Shown here piece after piece: positions 24,364 to 32,510 of a stretch of DNA of 64,000 nt (position 1 is its first letter; the number at the start of each line of letters is the position of its first letter). A program made the position numbers and the translations under genes. The DNA comes from Plantactinospora endophytica. Its GTDB lineage: Bacteria > Actinomycetota > Actinomycetes > Mycobacteriales > Micromonosporaceae. Under the pieces are notes generated by a model, which saw only the letters and a list, made by a program, of their open reading frames with translations, had not been told where the DNA came from and made no database searches. The stretch lies in assembly GCF_016862915.1 (NCBI RefSeq), contig NZ_BONW01000004.1, forward strand, positions 124,001 through 188,000, in the 5' to 3' direction.

Positions 24364-24475
24364 CACGGTCGCCGATCCGGCCCCACACGGTCGCCGTTCC
24401 GGATCCAGACGGTCGCCGGTGTGCCGTGTCAGCGGGCTGTCAGCGCTGAAAGTGCGGTGTCAGCCCCGTCTCAGA
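24364..24475 (+). promoter_or_regulatory. Helix-phased direct repeats upstream of the ABC exporter (SARP-type operator candidate)
   Basis: ACGGTCGCCG occurs at 24365, 24387 and 24409, exactly 22 bp apart. TGTCAGC occurs at 24427 and 24438 (11 bp apart) and again at 24458, with TCTCAGA at 24469 (also 11 bp). Direct heptamers on 11 or 22 bp spacing are the hallmark of BTAD/SARP regulator sites. A BTAD-domain regulator is encoded 2 kb downstream. The array ends about 50 bp before the exporter start. Binding is inferred. Confidence 0.5.
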
Positions 24476-24524
24476 GCGGTTGGACATGGTGGTGGCACCA
24501 GCGCAGACCGACGGGAGACAGTTG

Positions 24525-25559
24525 ATGAGTCACGCCATCCGGGCCGAGGGGTTGGTCAGACGCTTCGGCGAGACCACCGCGCTGGCCGGAGTGGATCTGG
24601 AGGTCGGGGCCGGCAGGGTCTTCGGCCTGCTCGGTCCGAACGGGGCCGGGAAGACCACGGCGGTACGGGTGCTGGCCACCCTGCTCCGGCCGGACGCCGG
24701 CACCGCCACCGTCGGCGGGTACGACGTGCTCCGGCAGGCGCACCAGGTGCGGCAGGTGATCGGCCTGACCGGCCAGTACGCCTCGGTCGACGAGACCCTG
24801 ACCGGCACCGAGAACCTGCTGCTTATCGGCCGGCTCCTCGGGATGTCCCGGGGCGACGCCCGGGCGCGGGCCCGGCAACTGCTCGCCGAGTTCCACCTCT
24901 CCGACGCGGCGGACCGGGCGGCGAAGACGTACTCGGGCGGGATGCGGCGGCGGTTGGACCTGGCGGCGAGTCTGGTCGGCCGGCCCCGGGTGCTCTTCCT
25001 GGACGAGCCGACCACCGGGCTGGACCCGCGCAGCCGGACCGAGCTGTGGGGCATCGTCCGGGAACTCGTCGGGTCGGGGGTGACGGTGCTGCTCACCACG
25101 CAGTACCTGGAGGAGGCCGACCAGCTCGCCGACGAGATCGCGGTGATCGACCACGGGCGGGTGATCGCCCAGGGCACGTCGGAGGAGTTGAAGGCGAAGG
25201 TCGGCGGGCAGGCGCTGATGGTCCGCCCGGCCGACCCCGCCGATCTGGCCGTGGTGCGCAGCGTGCTGCGGGAGGTGACCGGGGTCGAGCCGGACCTGAC
25301 CCAGTACGCCGCGACGGTGCCGGCGGGCGGCGGCGACGTGCTGCCCACCGTGGTACGCCGGCTCGACGACGCCGAGGTCACCATCGCCGAACTCGCGCTG
25401 CGCGGTGCGAGCCTGGACGAGGTCTTCCTGTCGCTGACCGGACACCGGGCCGACGACGGCACCGGCAGCGACACCGGCACCGGCGCCGGCACCGAGAAGG
25501 GAACCGGTTCCGGTGCCGGAACCGGGGACGGGACCGAGTTGGCGGAGGTGTCGGCATGA
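24525..25559 (+). CDS. ABC exporter ATP-binding protein, DrrA family
   Basis: 344-residue ATPase of the daunorubicin-resistance (DrrA/NodI) group that would energise export of a drug or natural product. Walker A G-P-N-G-A-G-K-T-T at 37-45, signature S-G-G-M-R-R-R about 140, Walker B L-F-L-D-E-P-T-T-G about 162, and a C-terminal DrrA regulatory segment ending in S-L-D-E-V-F-L-S-L-T-G. The last 35 residues are a low-complexity Gly/Thr tail encoded by degenerate GGCACC-type repeats (25457-25540). ATG 24525 follows GGGAGA; the longer upstream frame was discarded. It overlaps the permease gene by four bases. Confidence 0.93.
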   Translation: MSHAIRAEGLVRRFGETTALAGVDLEVGAGRVFGLLGPNGAGKTTAVRVLATLLRPDAGTATVGGYDVLRQAHQVRQVIGLTGQYASVDETLTGTENLLLIGRLLGMSRGDARARARQLLAEFHLSDAADRAAKTYSGGMRRRLDLAASLVGRPRVLFLDEPTTGLDPRSRTELWGIVRELVGSGVTVLLTTQYLEEADQLADEIAVIDHGRVIAQGTSEELKAKVGGQALMVRPADPADLAVVRSVLREVTGVEPDLTQYAATVPAGGGDVLPTVVRRLDDAEVTIAELALRGASLDEVFLSLTGHRADDGTGSDTGTGAGTEKGTGSGAGTGDGTELAEVSA

Positions 25560-26362
25560 CGACGATCAGCGCACCCGCGCCGCTGCCCACCCGCCGGGTC
25601 AGCCCGCTGGTCGGGCTCCGGCACACCATGACCCTGGCCTGGCGGAGCCTGGTGCAGATCAAGCACAACCCGATGGAACTGCTCGACCTGAGCATCCAGC
25701 CGTTGATGTTCGTGCTGCTCTTCACGTACGTCTTCGGTGGCGCGATCGCGGACAGTCCGAGTGACTACCTGCGGTTCATGCTGCCGGGGATCATGGTGCA
25801 GAACGCGCTCTTCGCCACCATGACCACCGGGTTCGGGTTGAACATGGACCTGACCAAGGGAGTCTTCGACCGGCTCCGGTCGCTGCCGATCGCCCGGTGG
25901 GCGCCGCTGGCCGGGCGGATCATCGCCGACACGGTGAAGCAGGCATGGTCGATCGCGCTGCTGCTGGCCATCGGCATGGTGCTCGGCTTCCGGATCGGCA
26001 CCGGCCCGCTCGGCGTACTCGGCGCGTTCGCGCTGCTGCTCGTCTTCTCGCTGGCCGCCGCCTGGATCTCGGTGCTGGTCGGCGTACTGGTCAGCGAGCC
26101 GGACAAGGTGCAGATCTTCGGCTTCATGGTGATCTTCCCGCTGACCTTCACCAGCAACGTCTTCGTGCCGACCGAGAGCATGCCCGGCTGGCTCCAGGCG
26201 TGGGTGAAGGTGAACCCGGTCTCCACCCTGGCCGACGCGCTACGTGGGCTGCTGGTCTCCGGCCCGGAGTCTGGGCCGATCGTGACCTCGCTGCTCTGGG
26301 GGCTCGGCATCGCGCTGGTCTTCGCCCCGCTGGCCGTCCGGGCGGTACGGCGACGGGTGTGA
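25556..26362 (+). CDS. ABC-2 type exporter permease, DrrB family
   Basis: 268-residue membrane subunit of the exporter. Six membrane helices with the ABC-2 pattern: an N-terminal amphipathic segment (W-R-S-L-V-Q-I-K-H-N-P), then L-M-F-V-L-L-F-T-Y-V-F-G-G and the conserved loop L-P-G-I-M-V-Q-N. The later motifs F-P-L-T-F-T-S-N-V-F-V-P-T and V-N-P-V-S-T-L-A-D-A-L-R are near-invariant in DrrB-like proteins. ATG 25556 overlaps the ATPase stop (ATGA). The gene converges with the regulator gene, 46 bases between stops. Confidence 0.94.
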   Translation: MTTISAPAPLPTRRVSPLVGLRHTMTLAWRSLVQIKHNPMELLDLSIQPLMFVLLFTYVFGGAIADSPSDYLRFMLPGIMVQNALFATMTTGFGLNMDLTKGVFDRLRSLPIARWAPLAGRIIADTVKQAWSIALLLAIGMVLGFRIGTGPLGVLGAFALLLVFSLAAAWISVLVGVLVSEPDKVQIFGFMVIFPLTFTSNVFVPTESMPGWLQAWVKVNPVSTLADALRGLLVSGPESGPIVTSLLWGLGIALVFAPLAVRAVRRRV

Positions 26363-26408
26363 ACCGGCCCCACCCCGCCGGTATCTCGGTCGAGCGGGTG
26401 GTGGCGGG

Positions 26409-29400
26409 TCAGCCGACCGTCTCGTGGATCAGTTCGGGCAGGGCCGCCGGCGGTCCGGCGGTCAGCCGACCCTGCCGGAACGCCTCGGCGAAGGCCGCGT
26501 CGCCGAGCGCGTTCCGGGCGGCGGTCTCGACCCGGGCCCCGTCGAGCAGCGAGCGGTCCGGCCCGCCCCGGATGTCGTGCGCGGCGCCGAGCAGGCGGGC
26601 CGCCTGGGCCGGTCGGCCGAGCCGGAGCGCCAGGTCGGCGAAGCCCGCCAGTACTCCGCCGAGCACCGGGGCGTCGTAGAACTCCAGCGCGAAGCCGAGT
26701 GCCCGGTCGTGGTGCTGCCGGGAGTCGGGAAGGTCGCCGAGCGCGGCGCTCACCGCACCGTACGAGGAGGCGAGCATCGCCCGCCACTGCGGGGCCATCC
26801 TGCACTCGCTGACCAGCGCGGTGGCCCGGTCGAGCCGTTGGCGGGCACCGACGAGGTCGCCCCGGACCCGCAGGATCTCGGCGTACTCGTGCGCGACCGC
26901 CGCCCGGCACTCGTCCGAGCCGATCCGTTCGGCCTGCCGGTCGGCGTCGACCACCAGATCGAGCGCCCGGCCGTGCTCGCCGAGCTGCCACAGCTCGTGT
27001 GCCAGTCGTACCTGCATAACCGGCAGGTCCTCGGCGGCCCCGACCAGGCGGATCAGCTCCAGCGCCTCGACCTGGAGACCGGCCGCCCGGGCGTGGTCAC
27101 CGCCGCGCCCGGCCAGGTCGGCGAGGGCCGCGAGGGCGTACGCGGCGCCCCACCGCTCGCCGATCGACCGGAAGCCATCGAGCGCGGCGGTCATGTTGGC
27201 CTCGGCGGCGTCGACGGACCCGCCGCCGTTCAGTTCGGCGTGGGCGTGCGACATCCGGGCGGTCGCCCGGACCCACGGGTCGGGATCGTCGAACCGGGTG
27301 GCGAGGACGTCCAGCGCCGGTTCGGTCAGGTACGACTCGAACATCACCGAGATCGGTTTGATCAGGCGGAGCAGCGGATGGTCCGGCTCGTGCCCCTCGG
27401 CGGTCCGGGCCGCCCGGGCCAGCCACTCCCCGCCCCTGACGAACTCGCCGTTCGCCGCGAGCAGGTTCATCCCGGTCAGCAGTTCGGCGATGGCGACCTC
27501 GGCCGGGGGCAGCCGGTCGACCCCGGGCAGGGCCATCGCCGACACGGCCAACTCGACGCCCTCGACCCGCATGCCGCGCATCCACCAGTACCAGCCGAGG
27601 GCGGCGACCAGACCGACCGCGTGCGCGGTGGAACCGGTGCCGATCGCCCAGCGCAGCGCGGCGTGCAGGTTGTCGTGTTCGGCGGCGAGCCAGCCGAGCC
27701 AGCGAAGCTGCTCCGCGCCGCGCAGTTCGGCGTCGGCGACCCGGGCGACCGCGAGGAAGTCGTCCGCGTGCGCCCGCCGGAACCGGTCCGCCTCGCCGGC
27801 CTCGGCCAGCCGGCGCAGGCCGTACTCGCGGATGGTCTCCAGCATCCGGTAGCGCGGCTCACCGTCGCCGCTCACCACCACCACCAGCGACTTGTCGACC
27901 AGCGCGGAGAGCCGGTCGAGCACGTCGGCCCGGTCGAGCACGTCGGCCCGGTCGAGCGCGTCGGCCCGGTCGAGCACGTCAGCCTGGTCGAACACGTGGA
28001 CCCGGTCGAGTACGTCCGTCGGTCCGACGTCGGCGGGTGCGCAGATTCGCTCGATCGCGTCCAGCGTCGCCCCGCCGCTGAACACCGCCAGCCGGCGCCA
28101 CAGGGCCCGCTCGGCGTCGTCGAGCAGGTCCCAGCTCCAGTCGAAGACCGCCCGCAGGGTCTGGTGCCGGGGCAGCGCGGTGCGACTGCCGCCGGTCAGC
28201 AGCCGGAACCGGTCGTCCAGCCGGGCGGCGACCTGGGCGGCGGTCATGCTGCGCAGCCGGGCGGCGGCCAGCTCGATGGCCAGCGGCATGCCGTCGAGGG
28301 ACCGGCAGATCCGGACGACCGCGGCGACGGTGTCGTCGTTCACCGTGAAGTCCGGGCGTACCGCGCCGGCCCGGTCGGCGAGCAGCCGGACCGCCGGGTA
28401 CGTCAGCGCGCGTACCGGGTCGGCCGGCGGGGGCGGCAGCGGGAGCGAGTCGACCGGGTGGAGCGTCTCGCCGGTGATGCCGAGCGGCTCCCGGCTGGTG
28501 GCCAGCACCCGCAGTTCCGGGCAGGCGCCGAGCAGCCGGTCGGCGAGGGTGGCGGCAGCATCGATGACGTGTTCGCAGTTGTCCAGCAGGAGCAGCATCG
28601 GGCGGGATCCGATCGCGCCGGCCAATCGGCTGGTCGGGTCCGTCGCCTCGGTGGCCGGTACCCGACTGCGGGTGGCGGCGAGGAGGCCCTGCTCGCGCAG
28701 CCCGAGTACCTGGAGGATGGTCTGCGGCACCTCGGCGCCGTCGGTCACCGGGGCGAGTTCGACCAGCCACAGGCCGTCGCGGACGCGGCCGGAGAGGGTA
28801 CGCGCCGACTCGATCGCCAGCCGGGTCTTGCCGGCGCCGCCCGGACCGGTCAGGGTCACCAGCCGCGACCCGGCGAGGAGTTCGGTGACCCGCCTGATCT
28901 CCAGCTCCCGGCCGACGAAGCTGGTCAGCGGCGTCGGCAGGTTGTCGGCCGCCCTGCCACCGGGCCGCGCCCCGCCATCCCGAAGCTGCTCGCCGTCGTG
29001 GTCCGGGCGCCCTCCGGTGTCCTCCCGGAGCAGTTCGAGGTGCAGCGCGGCGAGTTCGGGGGCGGGTTCGGTGCCGAGGGTCTCCGCCAGGATCCGCCGC
29101 AGCCGGGCGTACGCGGCCAGCGCCTCGGCGGGGCGGCCGGTGGCCCGCAGTGCCTGGATGAGCTGCCCGGTGAAGCGTTCCCGGACCGGATGAGCCTCGG
29201 TCAGGGCGCGCAGTTCCGGTACCAGCACGGCGGCCTCGCCGGTGGCCAGTCGGGCGTCGATCCGCTCCTCGATCGCGGTCAGCCGCAGTTCGTCGAGCCG
29301 GGCCGCCGGCCCCCGGGCGAACCCGGACTGCGCGACGTCGACCAGCGCGGGCCCCCGCCAGAGGCCGAGCGCCTCGGCCAGCACCTCGGCGGCACCCGGC

Positions 29401-29771
29401 GGATCGGAGCGGAGCAGCGTACGCCCGGCGCCGAGCAGCCGTTCGAACCTGCGTACGTCCACCGCGTCCGGTCCGACCGCCAGCCGGTAGCCGGTCGGGT
29501 GCGACTCGATCGCCGCCTCCGGCACGGTACGCCGGAGCCGGGAGACCAGTGCCTGCAGGGCGTTCGCCGCTCCCGCCGGTGGTTCGCCCTCCCACAGCCC
29601 GTCGATCAGCCGGCCGGTGTCGACGACCCGGTCGGTGTCCAGCGCGAGCAGGATCAGCAGCCGGCGTAGCCGCGGACCGCTGACCGGCACCGGTGCCCCG
29701 CTGTCGGCCGTGACCTCCAGCGGCCCGAGCATGGCGATCTGCACGCGGTCGATTGTGCCTGGCGCGGTCAC
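26409..29771 (-). CDS. AfsR/SARP-family regulator: BTAD, NB-ARC ATPase and TPR domains
   Basis: 1,120-residue signal-integrating transcription factor. Residues 1-100 form an OmpR-type winged helix (L-G-P-L-E-V near 16, R-L-R-R-L-L-I-L-L-A-L-D near 34). Residues about 105-255 form the BTAD helical domain, and about 290-560 an NB-ARC ATPase with P-loop G-P-G-G-A-G-K-T-R and Walker B M-L-L-L-L-D-N-C-E-H. The C-terminal half is TPR-like. Six A-D-V-L-D-R-type hexapeptides (about 585-620) are inserted before L-S-A-L-V-D-K-S-L-V of the winged-helix region of the STAND module. No LuxR domain is present. GTG 29771 has a GGAAG site; GTG 29744 would give a more typical N terminus. It lies next to the DrrAB-like exporter, its likely target. 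Confidence 0.88.
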   Translation of the reverse strand: MTAPGTIDRVQIAMLGPLEVTADSGAPVPVSGPRLRRLLILLALDTDRVVDTGRLIDGLWEGEPPAGAANALQALVSRLRRTVPEAAIESHPTGYRLAVGPDAVDVRRFERLLGAGRTLLRSDPPGAAEVLAEALGLWRGPALVDVAQSGFARGPAARLDELRLTAIEERIDARLATGEAAVLVPELRALTEAHPVRERFTGQLIQALRATGRPAEALAAYARLRRILAETLGTEPAPELAALHLELLREDTGGRPDHDGEQLRDGGARPGGRAADNLPTPLTSFVGRELEIRRVTELLAGSRLVTLTGPGGAGKTRLAIESARTLSGRVRDGLWLVELAPVTDGAEVPQTILQVLGLREQGLLAATRSRVPATEATDPTSRLAGAIGSRPMLLLLDNCEHVIDAAATLADRLLGACPELRVLATSREPLGITGETLHPVDSLPLPPPPADPVRALTYPAVRLLADRAGAVRPDFTVNDDTVAAVVRICRSLDGMPLAIELAAARLRSMTAAQVAARLDDRFRLLTGGSRTALPRHQTLRAVFDWSWDLLDDAERALWRRLAVFSGGATLDAIERICAPADVGPTDVLDRVHVFDQADVLDRADALDRADVLDRADVLDRLSALVDKSLVVVVSGDGEPRYRMLETIREYGLRRLAEAGEADRFRRAHADDFLAVARVADAELRGAEQLRWLGWLAAEHDNLHAALRWAIGTGSTAHAVGLVAALGWYWWMRGMRVEGVELAVSAMALPGVDRLPPAEVAIAELLTGMNLLAANGEFVRGGEWLARAARTAEGHEPDHPLLRLIKPISVMFESYLTEPALDVLATRFDDPDPWVRATARMSHAHAELNGGGSVDAAEANMTAALDGFRSIGERWGAAYALAALADLAGRGGDHARAAGLQVEALELIRLVGAAEDLPVMQVRLAHELWQLGEHGRALDLVVDADRQAERIGSDECRAAVAHEYAEILRVRGDLVGARQRLDRATALVSECRMAPQWRAMLASSYGAVSAALGDLPDSRQHHDRALGFALEFYDAPVLGGVLAGFADLALRLGRPAQAARLLGAAHDIRGGPDRSLLDGARVETAARNALGDAAFAEAFRQGRLTAGPPAALPELIHETVG
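27912..28019. repeat. 18-bp in-frame minisatellite in the BTAD/NB-ARC regulator gene
   Basis: Six contiguous 18-bp units beginning CCGGTCGAGCACG. Units 1 and 2 are identical, 3 and 4 differ by one or two bases, 5 and 6 are more diverged. On the coding strand they encode (A/V)-D-(V/A)-L-D-R hexapeptides. Copy-number change would preserve the frame. Confidence 0.92.
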
Positions 29772-29837
29772 CGGACAGCTTCCGATATCAGCCGGCGCTC
29801 CCGGCCACCCGCCGCCCAGGCGCCCCTCGATCAGCGG

Positions 29838-30248
29838 TCAGACGTCCGGCTTGTCGCCCTCCCGGGGTGGTTCGCTGTCCCGGCGCCGCAGCTCGTCCTC
29901 CCGTCGGCGGAGGTCCTGTTCCCAGCGGTCGAGCAGCTCGCGGTCCCGCTTCGACCGCTCGTTGTCCAGCGAGCGCAGGAACTCCGGGTCGTCGTCGGGA
30001 GCGAGTGGCGCCCGGCTGTCCCGGCCGCCGGCCGGACGGCCGCCGGCCACCGGCCGCTCGGCGCTGACCGGGCGGCCGGCGACGAACCAGGCGATCGATC
30101 CGATCAGCGGGAAGAACAGGATGATCAATACCCAGGCGAACCGGGGCAGTGCGCGGATCTCGTCGTCCTCGGCCGAGAGGCAACTGATCAGTGCGAAGAC
30201 GGCAAGGATGAGTTGCCCGATGGCGAGGAGCGCGTAGAGGCGGACCAT
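29838..30248 (-). CDS. Small two-helix membrane protein with PLD-nuclease-N-like domain
   Basis: 136 residues. Two membrane helices (about 5-25 and 37-58) with R-F-A-W-V-L-I-I-L-F-F-P-L-I-G-S-I-A-W-F, the signature of the short PLDc_N (phospholipase D N-terminal-like) domain, followed by a long charged cytosolic tail rich in R/E/D (W-E-Q-D-L-R-R-R-E-D-E-L-R-R-R). No nuclease domain is attached. ATG 30248 was chosen; a GTG six codons upstream is possible. Function unknown, in the same direction as the regulator gene 66 bases downstream. Confidence 0.75.
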   Translation of the reverse strand: MVRLYALLAIGQLILAVFALISCLSAEDDEIRALPRFAWVLIILFFPLIGSIAWFVAGRPVSAERPVAGGRPAGGRDSRAPLAPDDDPEFLRSLDNERSKRDRELLDRWEQDLRRREDELRRRDSEPPREGDKPDV

Positions 30249-30275
30249 CTCGCCATGATGACGCACCCGGTCCCG

Positions 30276-30590
30276 TCAGCGCATCGACGCCAGCACCAGC
30301 AGCAGGCCGAGTACGGCGAAACCGGCGGTGACCAGGGCGGTCACCGGCAGCGCCCGACCCGGGTGGCTCCGCCGGCCGGCCACCTTCGGAAAGGTCGCCA
30401 CCAGTACGCCGGCCCAGCCCAGTCCGGCCAGTACGACGACCACCGCGCCGACCGTCCCGTACGGCAGCGCCAGCCGGGCGGTGAGTACGGCCACCACGCC
30501 GACCGCCAGTGCGGTACGCCGCCAGGCCAGTCGGGTCCGCTCACCGGCCAGCCCGACGTCCCGCCCCGGCGGCGTGGACTTCCCGCTCAC
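30276..30590 (-). CDS. DUF202-family membrane protein, distal gene of a pair
   Basis: 104 residues, three predicted membrane helices, starting with GTG 30590 (V-S-G-K-S-T-P-P-G-R-D). The DUF202 signature is in G-L-A-G-E-R-T-R-L-A-W-R-R-T-A-L-A. It starts 10 bases after the stop of the related 130-residue gene. Such tandem DUF202 genes are common in actinomycetes and have no assigned role. Confidence 0.78.
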   Translation of the reverse strand: MSGKSTPPGRDVGLAGERTRLAWRRTALAVGVVAVLTARLALPYGTVGAVVVVLAGLGWAGVLVATFPKVAGRRSHPGRALPVTALVTAGFAVLGLLLVLASMR

Positions 30591-30600
30591 CGCCAGCAGC

Positions 30601-30993
30601 TCACGGGTTCCGGACGCCCTGCACCACCACCGCCACCATGAGCAGTACGGCGCCGAGCCCGACCAGCAGGGCGAGTACGGCGGGGAACCGCGAGGCGGGC
30701 AGTTCGTCGCCGAGTCGGATGGCCCGCTCGGTACGGGCCCAGTGGTCGACCGCGCGGACCGCCACCGTGCCGCCGAGCAGCAGCAGGGCGATGGCGAGCG
30801 CCTCGCGCAGGTGCGGGACCGGCATCGGCGGCAGGAACTGCGCGACGGCGAGCCCACCGGCGATCAGCGCCAGCCCGGTACGCAGCCAGGCCAGGAAGGT
30901 GCGCTCGTTGGCGAGCGAGAAGCGGTAGTCCGGCGTCTCGCCGACCTCCCGCAGCTCGCGCGGGTCGAACCACCGCCGGACCGCCTCGTACAC
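30601..30993 (-). CDS. YidH/DUF202-family membrane protein, first gene of a pair
   Basis: 130 residues with three membrane helices and the family signature S-L-A-N-E-R-T-F-L-A-W-L-R-T-G-L-A-L about residues 26-43. GTG start at 30993 (V-Y-E-A-V-R-R-W-F-D). It is divergent from the acetyltransferase gene, with only 42 bases between starts, so the two promoters must overlap. Confidence 0.85.
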   Translation of the reverse strand: MYEAVRRWFDPRELREVGETPDYRFSLANERTFLAWLRTGLALIAGGLAVAQFLPPMPVPHLREALAIALLLLGGTVAVRAVDHWARTERAIRLGDELPASRFPAVLALLVGLGAVLLMVAVVVQGVRNP

Positions 30994-31035
30994 GTTCGGA
31001 GATTATCCGGTGGACGTCGGCCGTAGCCTGGGCGG

Positions 31036-31857
31036 GTGACAGACCTCGACGCCGATCTGCTGCGTACGGCCTACGACAACCAGTTGCGGGCCCGCCCGCC
31101 GGAGCCGGTACCGCCGGGGGTGACGCTGGAGCAGGACGGTCCGCTGCTGCGGATCGAAGGGCTGGACCGGGGCGGCTTCCTCACCTACCGCGACCTCGGC
31201 GGGCTGACCGGGGCGGCACTGGACGAGTTGATCGCCCGGCAGCGGGACCACTTCGCCGGGCTGGGCCAGTCGGTCGAGTGGAAGCTGCACGGCCACGACC
31301 AGCCGGCCGACCTGCCTGACCGGCTGGCCGCCGCCGGGTTCGTGCCGGAGGAGCGGGAGACCGTCGTGATCGGTCCGGTCGCGTCGCTGGCGGCGACGCT
31401 GCCGGTGCCACCAGAGGGGGTACGCCTGCGTGAGGTGACCGACCGCGCGGACCTGGACCGGATCGCGGAGCTGAAGTTGCGGGTCTGGGGTGGTGACGAC
31501 GACGGGAGCTGGCTGGCCGACGGGCTGGAGCGGGAGTTGGCCGCCGGTGCCGAGCTGGACCAGCCGCCGCTGACCATCGTGGTCGCCGAGACCGACGACG
31601 AGCTGGTCAGCGCCGCCTGGGTACGGTTCGTGCCCGGGACCCGGTTCGCCACCCTGTGGGGCGGGGCGACGTTGCCGCACTGGCGCCGCCGGGGCATCTA
31701 CCGGTCGCTGTTGGCCCACCGGGCCCGACTGGCCGACGCCCGGGGCTTCAACCTGTTGCAGGTGGACGCCTCCGAGGACAGTCGGCCGATCCTCCAGCGG
31801 CTCGGCTTCGTCGCGGTCACCACCACCACGCCGTACGTCTACACTCCGAATTCGTGA
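31036..31857 (+). CDS. GNAT-family N-acetyltransferase
   Basis: 273-residue acetyltransferase with the GNAT fold in the second half: V-R-L-R-E-V-T-D opens the domain near residue 133, acetyl-CoA-binding A-T-L-P-H-W-R-R-R-G-I-Y-R-S-L-L is at about 214-229, and L-Q-V-D-A-S-E-D-S-R-P-I-L-Q-R-L-G-F near the end. The N-terminal 130 residues are divergent. GTG 31036 has no ribosome site but follows TAGCCT (31024-31029) by six bases, suggesting leaderless transcription. It overlaps the next gene (GTGA). Substrate unknown. Confidence 0.87.
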   Translation: MTDLDADLLRTAYDNQLRARPPEPVPPGVTLEQDGPLLRIEGLDRGGFLTYRDLGGLTGAALDELIARQRDHFAGLGQSVEWKLHGHDQPADLPDRLAAAGFVPEERETVVIGPVASLAATLPVPPEGVRLREVTDRADLDRIAELKLRVWGGDDDGSWLADGLERELAAGAELDQPPLTIVVAETDDELVSAAWVRFVPGTRFATLWGGATLPHWRRRGIYRSLLAHRARLADARGFNLLQVDASEDSRPILQRLGFVAVTTTTPYVYTPNS

Positions 31858-32261
31858 CGCAACCGCTGACCGAGGAGGAGCGGGCGACCCTGAAGGGCGC
31901 CGCGTTCGGTGCGGTCTTCCTGGTGTCGAGTGCCGAACCGGGCGCGTTCTCCATGATCAAGGAGAGTCTCGCCGCGTCCAACGCGTTTGCCGGCACCACC
32001 GGCCTGGTCCGGGAGCTGCTCACCACCGGTGGTCTGCCCCGGCTCCCCGGCGGGTCGCCGGCCGAGGTGCCGGCGACGGTGCTGCCGGCGCTGCGCCGGT
32101 CGGTCGAGATCCTCCGGTCGAAGGCTCCGGACGAGGTGGCCAGTTTCCGGTCGGCGGTGTTGCGGGCGACCGAGGAGGTGGCCCGGGCGCACGACGGGAT
32201 CAGCCCGAGCGAGGCGGCGATGATGGCGACCGTCCGCGAGGCGCTCGACGCGGCGGGCTGA
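31854..32261 (+). CDS. Conserved hypothetical helical protein
   Basis: 135 residues, all-helical, starting at GTG 31854, which overlaps the acetyltransferase stop. Sequence is Ala/Glu-rich with no membrane segment (T-L-K-G-A-A-F-G-A-V-F-L-V-S-S-A near residue 12, V-L-P-A-L-R-R-S-V-E-I-L-R-S-K near 79). I do not recognise a family. Co-transcription with the acetyltransferase is very likely. Confidence 0.7.
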   Translation: MTQPLTEEERATLKGAAFGAVFLVSSAEPGAFSMIKESLAASNAFAGTTGLVRELLTTGGLPRLPGGSPAEVPATVLPALRRSVEILRSKAPDEVASFRSAVLRATEEVARAHDGISPSEAAMMATVREALDAAG

Positions 32262-32328
32262 CTCCACGGGTACGGTCCGGGTGGGTCGGGCGACGGTGAG
32301 CCGGGTCACTCCGGCACGGCCGGAGCCC

Positions 32329-32361
32329 TAAGCTACTTGCGGGTAACATTGGCCGTAAGTA
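32329..32361 (+). promoter_or_regulatory. Promoter and inverted repeat upstream of etfBA
   Basis: TAAGCT at 32329-32334 is a -10-like element. TACTTGCGG (32334-32342) and CCGTAAGTA (32353-32361) form a dyad with 8 of 9 pairs and a 10-base spacer. This is about 150 bases before etfB and the only AT-rich spot of the region; a TetR-type site is possible. Confidence 0.4.
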
Positions 32362-32510
32362 ACGCCACACCTTCTCGTACGCCAGGGCGTCGGTCGTCAG
32401 TTGACCGATCGTTAAGGAACGCGGGAGGCTGCTCCCGAGCAATCGTGCAACCGGTCGGGATCGCCACGAACAGCGGGGATCGCCAACAACAGGAGGGTCG
32501 TCGAAGCGCG

